Origin: Acanthochromis polyacanthus
Taxonomy: Eukaryota; Chordata; Actinopteri; Pomacentridae
Assembly: GCF_021347895.1 (NCBI RefSeq)
Contig: NC_067135.1
Span: forward strand, 24,873,847 to 24,937,846
Length of the DNA: 64,000 bases
Direction: 5' to 3'
In this document: one piece after another, positions 47,623 to 56,759 of the stretch
Position numbering within the stretch: the stretch's first letter is position 1
Layout of the letters: each line of letters opens with the position of its first letter
The notes under the pieces: model-generated
Database searches by the model: none
Told to the model about the DNA's origin: nothing
Seen by the model: the letters and a program-made list of their open reading frames with translations, nothing else
Position numbers and translations under genes: made by a program

Positions 47623-49284
47623 GTGAGGCTGTTCTTTGAGCAGGATGATGTCAGTCACCTGACAACCGGTAGGAAGCAGACAAAGACACTGAGCAAGCTT
47701 AAAAAGCAAAAACGATTCCTAATGGACACAATGAGAAATATTCATCAAAAATTTTTGGCAGAATACCCAAACAGAGTAATTTCTTACTCTCTATTTTGTC
47801 AGCTGCGTCCTTTTTGGGTGGTCAATCCAACTCTATCGGAGAGAAAGACTTGTTTATGTAAGATTCATGACAACTTAGGCTTTATTGCAAACAAGTTCTA
47901 CCACCTGAAGCTGCTGACACACTGCAATATTGAGGAGTTGGTAGAAGAGGTTGTGTGCAACTCCAGGAAAAGGGAGTGTATGTATGGTCAGTGTGAAAGG
48001 TGTAACCTGAACAGTTTTCCAGTTACTGCACCTTACAACCCCACAAGCATGGTCTCTTACTCACAGTGGGTAACAGAGCAGATAAAGAAGCAAGAGAGTG
48101 GCAACACTGTGTCATTTAAAATGACAGTCAAAAAACAGATAGAGAGCACAATGGAAGACCTCATTGAGCTGTTCAATCAACAGCTGATAAAATTCAAGAG
48201 GCATCTTTTTAACATCAGGCAGCAATTTGCCTTCACCAGAGAACTGAAGAAAAAACTGTCTAGTCATGAGTACATAATACATGTGGACTTCTCAGAGAAT
48301 TATGGATGTAAATATAGTTCTGAGATTCAGGCTGTCCATTTTGGTGCCTCACACCAACAAGCCACTCTACACACAGGTGTGCTATATGTAGGAGAAAATC
48401 CCACCCCTCTCTGTTTCAGCACAGTGACCTCATCCAAACAAAAGGGCCCAGCCGCAATTTGGGAACATCTCAGACCTGTGCTTAACTACATCAAACAGGA
48501 GTACCCAGGTGTGAAGGTGCTGCATTTCCTAAGCGATGGTCCCTGCACGCAGTACCGGCAGCGTGGAAACTTTTACCTCTTCAGCAGAGAAATCTACGCA
48601 AGAGGTTTCACACAAGGGACATGGAACTTCTTCGAGGCAAATCATGGAAAGGGTGCCCCTGATGGAGTAGGTGGAGCACTGAAGAGACAAGCAGATGACC
48701 TTGTCAGTAAAGGCCTTGACATACCAGATGCTAAGACTCTGTTTGAAGCACTGGTGAGAAAAGAAACATCCATCAAGTTGTTCTACGTGGAGGAGGAGGA
48801 TATTGAGAAGGCAGTGCAGGTCATGCCTCAGAACATCCCACCGGTTCCCTCAACAATGCGCCTCCATCAGGTTGTCACACTGACAAGAGGTAGCCTGATC
48901 TGCCGTGATGCCAGCTGCATGTGTACAACTCTGAAGCGGCTTGACTGTGAATGCCATAATTCCCAGGTCTTCAGTTTTCCCTGTGACCAAATTCCAATCC
49001 AACCAACAGAAGCTGACTGGACCAACCCAGAGGTTATCGGAAAGTGGTGTGTGGTCAGATATGACAGCGACCTCTACCCAGGAATTGTGATGGCAACAGA
49101 TGAATCCTATGCCCAAGTGAAATGCATGCACCGCATAGGGGAAAATGGATTTTTTTGGCCTAACCGAGAGGATATTCTCTGGTATCTAACTGACGATATA
49201 GTTCGTTTCATCCCTGCCCCCCGGCCGGTCGCTGCCCGTCACGGGGAGATTCAGAGAGACATATGGTCGAATCTCAATGAGTGA
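47623..49284 (+). CDS. DDE-like transposase core of the 5.9-kb element
   Basis: An open frame of 553 residues, the C-terminal bulk of a larger protein (its ATG is internal; the true chain enters from 47168). A Cys/His cluster lies at 77-127 (CLCKIHDNLG, then CMYGQCERC). An RNase-H-like core is suggested by Asp222 in HVDFSENYG, Asp305 in FLSDGPCTQYR and Glu338 or Asp347 in FFEANHGKGAPDG, in the order expected of DDE transposases. A second Cys-rich patch is at 427-454. Residues 472-530 (GKWCVVRYDSDLYPGIVMA to DDIVRFI) look like a Tudor/SH3-type barrel with WYPG-like and FxWP motifs. It lies in a transposon with clear ends, so it is most likely the transposase. I do not recognise the superfamily from sequence. 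Upstream lesions make this copy non-functional. Confidence 0.75.
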   Translation: MRLFFEQDDVSHLTTGRKQTKTLSKLKKQKRFLMDTMRNIHQKFLAEYPNRVISYSLFCQLRPFWVVNPTLSERKTCLCKIHDNLGFIANKFYHLKLLTHCNIEELVEEVVCNSRKRECMYGQCERCNLNSFPVTAPYNPTSMVSYSQWVTEQIKKQESGNTVSFKMTVKKQIESTMEDLIELFNQQLIKFKRHLFNIRQQFAFTRELKKKLSSHEYIIHVDFSENYGCKYSSEIQAVHFGASHQQATLHTGVLYVGENPTPLCFSTVTSSKQKGPAAIWEHLRPVLNYIKQEYPGVKVLHFLSDGPCTQYRQRGNFYLFSREIYARGFTQGTWNFFEANHGKGAPDGVGGALKRQADDLVSKGLDIPDAKTLFEALVRKETSIKLFYVEEEDIEKAVQVMPQNIPPVPSTMRLHQVVTLTRGSLICRDASCMCTTLKRLDCECHNSQVFSFPCDQIPIQPTEADWTNPEVIGKWCVVRYDSDLYPGIVMATDESYAQVKCMHRIGENGFFWPNREDILWYLTDDIVRFIPAPRPVAARHGEIQRDIWSNLNE

Positions 49285-50189
49285 AATCCTGAAATTTTTC
49301 ATTTTCAAAAGTTAAAATGAGGCCTTGCACTTAAGTTTGTATGGCTGGCCTCAGTCTCTTAATTGATACAAACATTTTATGTGGTGATGTACATTTTAAG
49401 CAAATTGCCTTTCATGAAATTTATATGGCTGTTCTCAGGTTCTTTTTAAAATAAAATGTTGTTATATGTTTAATACAATTTGTAAGTGTCATTTCCTCAT
49501 TGCCTCTGATGAAATTTGTTACCTCTTTCAAGGTGAAAATGAGAATTTTGAAAGTCTGTATGGTCCTGCTGTTCTGTCTGTGACAGGTTATGTCTCAAAA
49601 AAATTCTTCTTGGAAAACTTGTCAATAATGCATAGAACAACAATAATGAAAACACAGACTTAGAAATTTTATGTGATTCACTAATACAAGAATGCCAATC
49701 AATAAGAAAATACTAGCTAGTACTTACTGACTTGGGAAGTAAAACTTCATCATTTTGTGCAGTGTGTGTCCTGTTACTGTTACTCTTGTCAGCCCTGTTA
49801 CCATAACGTCAACCCTGTTGTCGTCCTTAATTTGATAAAAATGTAAAAAATGACAATTCAAATGGACTTTTAACCTTTACCATTATGATTTAATCTACAT
49901 AATCTTTTAGATTGAGACATTTTTAAACATTTCTCTTCTTAAAAATATCATTTGTATGTTGAAACATGTGACTGCCATGCAAAATGATGGTGCATTTGAT
50001 CATCTGAATGACAAATATCTAATTGGTGAAAAAAATCACAAATGACAATAATCTTAATGGAAATAGAAACTAAAGTACTCCTTATATGTATACCATATAT
50101 TGCCAAGTTCTAATTAGAAATACTGTATATTTATATTTTTATGTCGGTAACAGGGTTGACAAGCTTATGAAAACAGTAGGAGAAAAACA

Positions 50190-50260
50190 TCCATCCATCC
50201 ATCCATTCTCTATACACTGCTTTATCCTCACTAGGGTCGCAGGGGGTGCTGGAGCCCATC
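50190..50260 (-). mobile_element. 71-bp retroposed 3' end of the SINE/L2 family
   Basis: Contains TCCATCCATCCATTCTC and the CTAGGGTCGCAGGGGGTGCT segment, the reverse of the end of 39473-39829. Flanked by a 12-bp duplication AGGAGAAAAACA (50178-50189 and 50261-50272). An extreme 5' truncation. Confidence 0.8.
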
Positions 50261-50430
50261 AGGAGAAAAACAGTTATAAAATATTAAATAACACAGCCTG
50301 AGACGGCACAATATAATTTCCTGTCATTTTAGACCTTCTGTGATTCCTGGCTACTTAAAAAATAAAAATTAAATATCGTTTAAATTTTACATTTTCAAAG
50401 TTGAAAAGGCACCGGTTTCGTGGAATGACT

Positions 50431-50735
50431 CAGGTGTTGTCAGAAACCCATACCTGATAGGAGGATTCCTGATAAGAAGCTCCCTGCTGGGCCTCCTCAT
50501 CATCATTGGGGCCTTCTGGGTTCTGTAAAGCGTCTTGAGACGATTTGACTGTAATTGACGCTATATAAATAAAATTGAATTGAATTGGTACCATCGCAGC
50601 AATCTCAGCCTTTTTAAAAGATCCTGCACCATGTCCTTCACCTGCCAGGAAAACAAGCTCATGGGTCTTCAAGTCGTCAGCAACATCAACAAGACCTACA
50701 ACAGCTGGGTTTTTAAAATGAAAGATTCACTGTTT
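50431..50735 (+). pseudogene. Split seven-TM pseudogene, second part
   Basis: Continues from 44517: the codons for TM1 (NPYLIGGFLIRSSLLGLLII) follow the CAGGTG duplication. The frame is interrupted at 50517-50587 by a retroposon tail, resumes with YHRSNLSLFKRSC and TCQENKLMGLQVV, then jumps directly to the C-terminal end (NSWVF, from AACAGCTGGGTTT), so TM2 to TM7 are deleted. Three independent lesions make it a certain pseudogene. Confidence 0.85.
50517..50587 (+). repeat. Retroposon tail inside the pseudogene
   Basis: GGTTCTGTAAAGCGTCTTGA through TATAAATAAAATTGAATTGA, the 3' end of the family seen at 4766 and 38815. It sits in the TM1 region of the split pseudogene. Confidence 0.8.
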
Positions 50736-51131
50736 CTTCTATTGTAAGTGGTGGCTAGTGTTCCTGTACACCAGCAGAGGACGCTACTCAACTGCTGTGA
50801 AAGTTTTCATGCTGGTATTTATCATAAATATATCCATATTCCTTTCTGTGCTTTTTGTGTTAAGACAATACATCCCAAAAATATATACAAATAACATTTG
50901 CTGTAAAGATGCTGTAAAATGACTGTAAATTGCAATTAAATAATTTATAACAAGAATAAATCATTTTAAAGACACTTTAGAGTCTTCATTTAGTCAAACA
51001 AATCACAGACCAACAAAAAACAATCAAACACCTCAAAATACATCCAAAAAAGCATAAATTCCAGTTACTTTAAATACAGTATGTACCTGTTATTTAACAT
51101 TTGGAAGTCCACTCTGATAAGACAAATTGAA

Positions 51132-51221
<90 letters not shown>

Positions 51222-51646
51222 ATTAATAGACAGCATAGTCAATGCTACTTTAAGTTTTCTTTATTTTTCTATGTAAATCTGTGCAATCAGAGGTAGACTG
51301 ATCAAATATTTCTGGTAAAAGACATAGTTTTGCTGTTATTAAAAAAACAGATTTTACTTTAAATGATGGTGATGGTGATGATGATTTTCTTATATTTCAG
51401 ACATATTTTTCTGACGCGACGTGTGATTCTATTTAAATGTATATAACAGATGGCAAATACATCGGGAAATGTGTAATTTTACATGAATTAATTGTTGACT
51501 TGTGCAGTAATTTACTGTAATAAGTGAGGAATTCTTCAGTTTAGTGATCGGTACAATTTCTTTCAAACACTGTATTTATTTAACTTTACTTGTGAACTCT
51601 TACCAAAATGAGGAAGCCAATATAGACCTACAAGGTGATCACATCC
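50736..51646. other. AT-rich intergenic with TA microsatellite
   Basis: No gene seen. Contains the long (TA)n run at 51133-51216. Confidence 0.5.
51133..51216. repeat. (TA)n microsatellite, about 84 bp
   Basis: Uninterrupted TA repeats. The YIYIYI frame across it is an artefact of the repeat. Confidence 0.95.
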
Positions 51647-51649
51647 ACG

Positions 51650-51840
51650 TCTTTCCAATTACACATGCCTCCCCTTGAAAATCATCATCTCAAGCACAGT
51701 ATTTTCAACTGAGAGTTCTATGAAGAGCTTAAATAATGACTTTATGTCTTCAACATGGCTGACTGTGTGTCTGGTATGACACACTCTGAGCAGCACGTCT
51801 ACCTTGTTGTTGAATTGAGTAGAAGGACCATAACTTTCCA
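51650..51840 (-). pseudogene. piggyBac transposase fragment, minus strand
   Basis: The minus strand reads HTVSHVEDIKSLFKLFIELS then ENTVLEMMIFKGRHV, matching the start of the piggyBac (DDE_Tnp_1_7) domain as also seen on the plus strand at about 52455-52570 (AISHAEDIKSSLDLFI, KNIVLGMTNLEGKHV). It is a short isolated piece in inverted orientation to the other copy. Confidence 0.7.
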
Positions 51841-51846
51841 TTTTTC

Positions 51847-51895
51847 AGAATCAGAATCAGAATCACTTTATTCATCCCCGAAGGGAAATTCAGTA
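51847..51895 (-). mobile_element. Rex1-like LINE 3' tail
   Basis: CAGAATCAGAATCAGAATCA followed by CTTTATTCATCCCCGAAGGG is the reverse of the familiar fish Rex1-type ending with TTCTGA repeats. Only the tail is present. Confidence 0.6.
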
Positions 51896-52029
51896 TTTTT
51901 GATGATAACATGACATGGGGAGGGGCAAACAATGTTCTCATGAGGACTTTCCCACACCATGGGCATGAAGGTGCTTCCACCTGCCAAGGTAGTAGAACTG
52001 ATATGTCCCGTGCTGCAGAAGGCGGGGTA

Positions 52030-52777
52030 TTTTCACAAGGACATTGGTCTTTGATGCAAAATAAGGAAGGAGCAAATGTATAAAAGCTTGCATGGCAGCC
52101 CTCTGTCCAAATTTTTCTTCATTGTGCTCTGTGTATGCTGCAATCTGCATGCTCTTTCACTTGAAAATGTCCTCTAGCAAAAGATTTACTGTCAGTGTTT
52201 TTTGGAACAGCTCTTTGACAGTGAAAAGGACACAGAGGAGAATGTGTCCTAGACAGGATTGTGTTGAGGAGAACCCTGATTTTGAGGCATTCTCTGATGA
52301 GAATGAGAGTGCTGACCCTTCTGTTCTCTCTCAACCATCAGCAGACACGATCCCTTCCAAAAAATGGAAAGATAATATGGTCTCTTTCCCCACTTCAACA
52401 GCTAGGTAGACTTAGAGCTACTAATATTATCAAAATGGTTCCAGGCCCAACCAGATATGCAATCAGTCATGCTGAAGACATCAAGTCATCATTAGACCTC
52501 TTCATAATAGCACTGATTAAAAATATTGTACTTGGGATGACAAATTTAGAGGGGAAGCATGTGTGTATGGGGACAGTTGGAGAGATGTGGATGTAGTTGA
52601 CCTGGAAGCCTAGATTGACTTGCTTGTTTTGGCAGTAGTTTACAAATCAAACGGTGAAGCAACAGCAAGCCTTTGGAATGCTGAGACTGGAAGGGCAATG
52701 TTTCCAGCCACCATGTCTCTGAAGACATTCCAAGTTTTGTCCCATATCATAAACTTTGAGGACAAACAAGGCAGGGC
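52030..52777 (+). pseudogene. piggyBac transposase, 5' part
   Basis: From ATG 52167 the plus strand encodes MSSSKRFTVSVFWNSS, a Cys-poor acidic segment with CVEENPDFEAFSDENESA, then after a frame change the start of the transposase domain (GPTRYAISHAEDIKSSLDLF and GMTNLEGKHV). Later pieces with EATASLWNAETG and MSLKTF are out of frame. The catalytic Asp residues lie further downstream in the family and are missing here because the element ends abruptly at about 52777, where a receptor pseudogene begins. No right inverted repeat or TTAA is seen at the junction. Confidence 0.75.
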
Positions 52778-53283
52778 TTGTTCAGGTGGTTTGGAGTGAT
52801 TAATCATCTTCTCACTGTGTCGTTGTCTATCAATCATCTGCATCACCCACTGAGTGAAACCACAGCTCGCAGAGTCTACTCATTGGTTTCTCTGCTGATT
52901 ATCATTGTGGTCCCAATTAATTTGTATGTTCATGTTTCTGTTTGCTCTGCCCATCACTGTAACATCTGGAGTGCCTACCTCTTCCCCGTCCACTGCCACC
53001 CTGAAGGAACTGATTGTAGTTGTTGCCATGTGCAACTTCCTGGTTGTCTATGTTCCCACTTTCATTCTTCAGTGCCTCCTTTACTGCTCAGTCTACTATG
53101 ACAACTTCGTGAATTATCAAAAATATTTCCATGAATGTTCAGGTTTTCACAAACCTTCACTTCATTTTCGATGGACTCCATTGCGCTTTAGTCCTGAAGT
53201 TACCTTCTGGAGAAGAACACCAACAACAGTTGGGTTTCCAAAATGCAGGATTCACTGGTTCTACAAATTTATATCGATACTGA
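52778..53283 (+). pseudogene. Seven-TM pseudogene, 5'-deleted
   Basis: Begins in the TM3 region (RWFGVINHLLTVSLSINHL) and runs to the C-terminus. A deletion of roughly 35 bases near 52925 removes the TM4-TM5 loop and shifts the frame. The rest reads MFLFALPITVTSGVPTSSPS, then LKELIVVVAMCNFLVVYVPT, with another shift near 53140 before the end (EEHQQQLGF, GFTGSTN). The 3' UTR follows and is cut by a LINE at about 53485. N-terminus, TM1 and TM2 are absent and replaced by piggyBac sequence. Confidence 0.85.
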
Positions 53284-53657
53284 ACAAAATTATGCCTCCA
53301 CACCATAAAAATCGATGTGCATCCCATCTACTAACAGATAATACTACTACTTTATGCAAGCACACTTTGAAATCAAAGATGAACATCACAGTTTCACCCT
53401 CTCCATCTCATTTAAAATCCAGTTTAAAGCAAGGAGAAAAGTGTGAATATTTTCATAATGTACTGGCCGTGGAGAGCTGTAAAAAATGAAAGGTCAAAGG
53501 TTCTTTATTGTCATATCATTCCACATTTGCACATGCAACAATACGAAATTGGACCCTGGTCCCGGTTTCAACCATAAAGACAATATAAAACACTTCCATA
53601 AAAGACAATATAAGTTTAAAAAGACACTACTGATCTATACAACCTACAACATAAATA

Positions 53658-55287
53658 CAGTGCCTTGTGAAAGTATTCGGCCCCCTTGAACTTTTCAACC
53701 TTTCGCCACATTTCAGGCTTCAAACATCAAGATATAAAATTTAAATTTTTTGTCAAGAATCAACAACAAGTGGGACACAATCGTGAAGTGGAATGAAATT
53801 TATTGGATATTTTAAACTTTTTTAACAAATAAAAAACTGAAAAGTGGGGCGTGCAATATTATTTGGCCCCCTTGCATTAATACTTTGTAGCGCCACCTTT
53901 TGCTGCAATTACAGCTGCAAGTCGCTTGGGGTATGTCTCTATCAGTTTTGCACATCCAGAGACTGAAATTCTTGCCCATTCCTCCTTGCAAAACAGCTCG
54001 AGCTCAGTGAGGTTGGATGGAGAGCGTTTGTGAACAGCAGTCTTCAGCTCTGCCCACAGATTCTCCATTGGATTCAGGTCTGGACTTTGACTTGGCCATT
54101 CTAACACCTGGATACGTTTATTTGTGAACCATTCCATTGTAGATTTGGCTTTATGTTTTGGATCATTGTCCTGTTGGAAGATAAATCTCCGTCCCAGTCT
54201 CAGGTCTTTTGCAGACTCCAACAAGTTTTCTTCCAGAATGCTCCTGTATTTGGCTCCATTCATCTTCCCATCAATTTTAACCATCTTCCCTGTCCCTGCT
54301 GAAGAAAAGCAGGCCCAAACCATGAGGCTGCCACCACCATGTTTGACAGTGGGGATGGTGTGTTCAGGGTGATGAGCTGTGCTGCTTTTACGCCAAACAT
54401 ATCATTTTGCATTGTGGCCAAAAAGTTCCATTTTGGTTTCATCTGACCAGAGCACCTTCTTCCACATGTTTGGTGTGTCTCCCAGGTGGCTTCTGGCAAA
54501 CTTCAAACGAGACTTTTTATGGATATCTTTGAGAAATGGTTTTCTTCTTGCCACTCTTCCATAAAGGCCAGATTTGTGCAGTGTACGACTGATTGTTGTC
54601 CTATGGACAGACTCTCCCACCTCAGCTGTAGATCTCTGCAGTTCATCCAGAGTGATCATGGGCCTCTTGGCTGCATCTCTGATCAGTCTTCTGCTTGTTC
54701 GAGGTGAAAGTTTAGAGGGACGGCCGGGTCTTGGTAGATTTGTAGTGGTCTGACACTCCTTCCATTTCAATATGATTGCTTGCACAGTGCTCCTTGAGAT
54801 GTTTAAAGCTTGGGAAATCTTTTTGTATCCAAATCCGGCTTTAAACTTCTCCACAACCGTATCTCGGACCTGCCTGGTGTGTTCCTTGGTCTTCATGATG
54901 CTCTCTGCACTTTAAACAGAACCCTGAGACTATCACAGAGCAGGTGCATTTATACGGAGACTTGATTACACACAAGTGGATTCTATTTATCATCATCAGT
55001 CATTTAGGACAACATTGGATCATTCAGAGATCCTCACTGAACTTCTGGAGTGAGTTTGCTGCACTGAAAGTAAAGGGGCCGAATAATATTGCACACCCCA
55101 CTTTTCAGTTTTTTATTTGTTAAAAAAGTATAAAATATCCAATAAATTTCATTCCACTTCATGATTGTGTCCCAATTGTTGTTGATTCTTGACAAAAAAT
55201 TAAAATTTTATATCTTTATGTTTGAAGCCTGAAATGTGGCGAAAGGTTGAAAAGTTCAAGGGGGCCGAATACTTTCGCAAGGCACTG
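53658..55287 (-). mobile_element. Tc1-like element C, 1630 bp
   Basis: Ends CAGTGCCTTGTGAAAGTATT and the complement of CAGTGCCTTGCGAAAGTATT with TA on each side (53656-53657 and 55288-55289). Long inverted repeats of about 200 bp. It lies in the 3' UTR of the LINE above and belongs to a different Tc1 lineage from elements A and B. Confidence 0.92.
53877..54896 (-). pseudogene. Tc1-like transposase, one nonsense codon
   Basis: From ATG 54896 the frame encodes a 339-residue transposase with one internal stop at 54402-54404. It has a paired-like N-terminus (YKKISQALNISRSTVQAII), the AT-hook-like GRPSKLS, WSDETKMELFG (first Asp), then TGA, followed in the same frame by [19 protein letters not shown] (second Asp) and SPDLNPMENLWAELK (Glu). 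No frameshift was found. The stop follows FGHNAK where the family usually has Arg, so a CGA-to-TGA CpG decay is the likely cause. The intact second half has its own Met but no DNA-binding region. Confidence 0.9.
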
Positions 55288-56759
55288 TAGATGTGCAATG
55301 AGACCATCAGTTAGTACAATACAGACAGGAGCTTTGGCTCCGAAGTAGTGGTTGACGTTTCTTAGTAGATAAATAAGTAAAGAGCCTAGTTCAGTAGTGC
55401 AGTGTGTGTATGAATGTGTGTGCCTGTTTGCGTGTGTGCATGTATGTGTGCATGTGTGTGTACGTGTGTATGAGGCGGCCCTCCTCCTGCATCTATGTGT
55501 GTAAATGTCAGTGGTGGTGGGTAGACTGCCTCCTACAGTCCTCTGAGCCGCTTTCACCACCCTCTGCAGAGCCTTCCTGTCTGCGGCCGTGCAGCTGCCA
55601 TGCCACACAGTGATGCCAGTGCTGAGGATGCTCTCCACTGCCCCTCGGTAGAAGCTCTTCAGGACTGGGCCTCCCAGACCGGCCCGCCGCAGCTTCCTGA
55701 GGAAGTAGAGGCACTGGTGGGCCTTATTAATCAGCTGAGAGGTGTTGTGGCTCCAGTTGAGGTCCTCAGACAGGTGTACTCCCAGGTATCTGTAGGTGGA
55801 GACCACCTCCACATCAACGCCGTCGATGTGCAGGGGACGGGGGAGACGTCTGGCTCTGCGGAAGTCCACCACCATCACCTTGGTCTTCTTGAAGTTGATG
55901 CAGAGGTTGTTGTCTCTGCACTAGCCAACCAGCAATTCTACCTCCTCTCTGTAGTGGGACTCATCATTGTTAGTGATGCATCCCACCACTGCTGTGTCGT
56001 CTGCGAACTTCACTATATGGCAGCTCGCATGTTTTGCAGAGCAGTCATACGTGAGCAGGGTGAACAGGAGGGGGCTCAACACACAGCCCTGGGGCGAGCC
56101 AGTGTTGATGGTGATTGGGGAGGAGGTGGTGTTGTGAATCAGGACAGTTTGGTGCCTTCCTGTCAGGAAGTCCAGGACCCAGTTCCCCAGTGAAGGACTG
56201 AGCCCCAGGGTGGATAGTTTTCCCACCAGTGTCTGTAGAATGATGGTGTTGAAGGCGGAGGAGAAGTCTAGGAAGAGCACACTGAGCCATGCGTTCCTGC
56301 TCTCCAGATGGGTGAGGGCTGTGTGCACCACTGAAGAGATGGCATCGTTAGTAGAGGGGTTTTTCTTGCAGGCGTACTGGTGGGGGTCCAAAGTGGTGTC
56401 GATGGAACTTTTTTTTTTTTCAAACATATTTTTATTGAACTTTTTTAGTGCAAAGCAAAAGTAAAAAAAGAAAAAAATAACTACATCTTGCAGTAGTACT
56501 TTTACAGTACACTGAAGTACAGATGGATACAGCAGGTATACAGTGAAAATCAAAACAAGACAAATCAATGCATAACCGACAGACGGACAGAAATAAATAA
56601 AAATAAAAATAATAAACAAAAATAAAATAAAATAATAGTGATAATAAAAATCTGGGAGTTTTGGATGGCCACATCAGATTTTAGATCACCAGTTAGGAAA
56701 AGAGAGAGCGCAAGAAGAGAGTACCGTAACAACACATCTCTTAAAGCTATGAATCACAG

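Larger units (their letters stand above)
44518..50430 (+). mobile_element. 5.9-kb DNA transposon of uncertain superfamily
   Basis: Terminal inverted repeats of about 28 bp, left GGTCATTCCATGAAATCGG and right (complement) AGTCATTCCACGAAACCGG, four mismatches in 28. The 6-bp target duplication CAGGTG (44512-44517 and 50431-50436) is confirmed because gene 2 has a single CAGGTG at the same codon position (33834-33839). Near both ends occur copies of GTCAACCCTGTTACC in both orientations. It encodes a broken multi-exon protein (45582-49284). A separate 1-kb element is nested at 45910. TSD length and ends exclude Tc1 (TA), piggyBac (TTAA) and typical hAT (8 bp). Among superfamilies I recall with 6-bp duplications are IS3EU and Dada; assignment is open. 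Confidence 0.85.

Noticed and set aside
51081..51296. Reading frame with YIYIYI repeats
   Set aside because: Artefact of the (TA)n microsatellite.
55600..56193. 197-residue plus-strand frame
   Set aside because: It is antisense to the reverse-transcriptase relic of the LINE.
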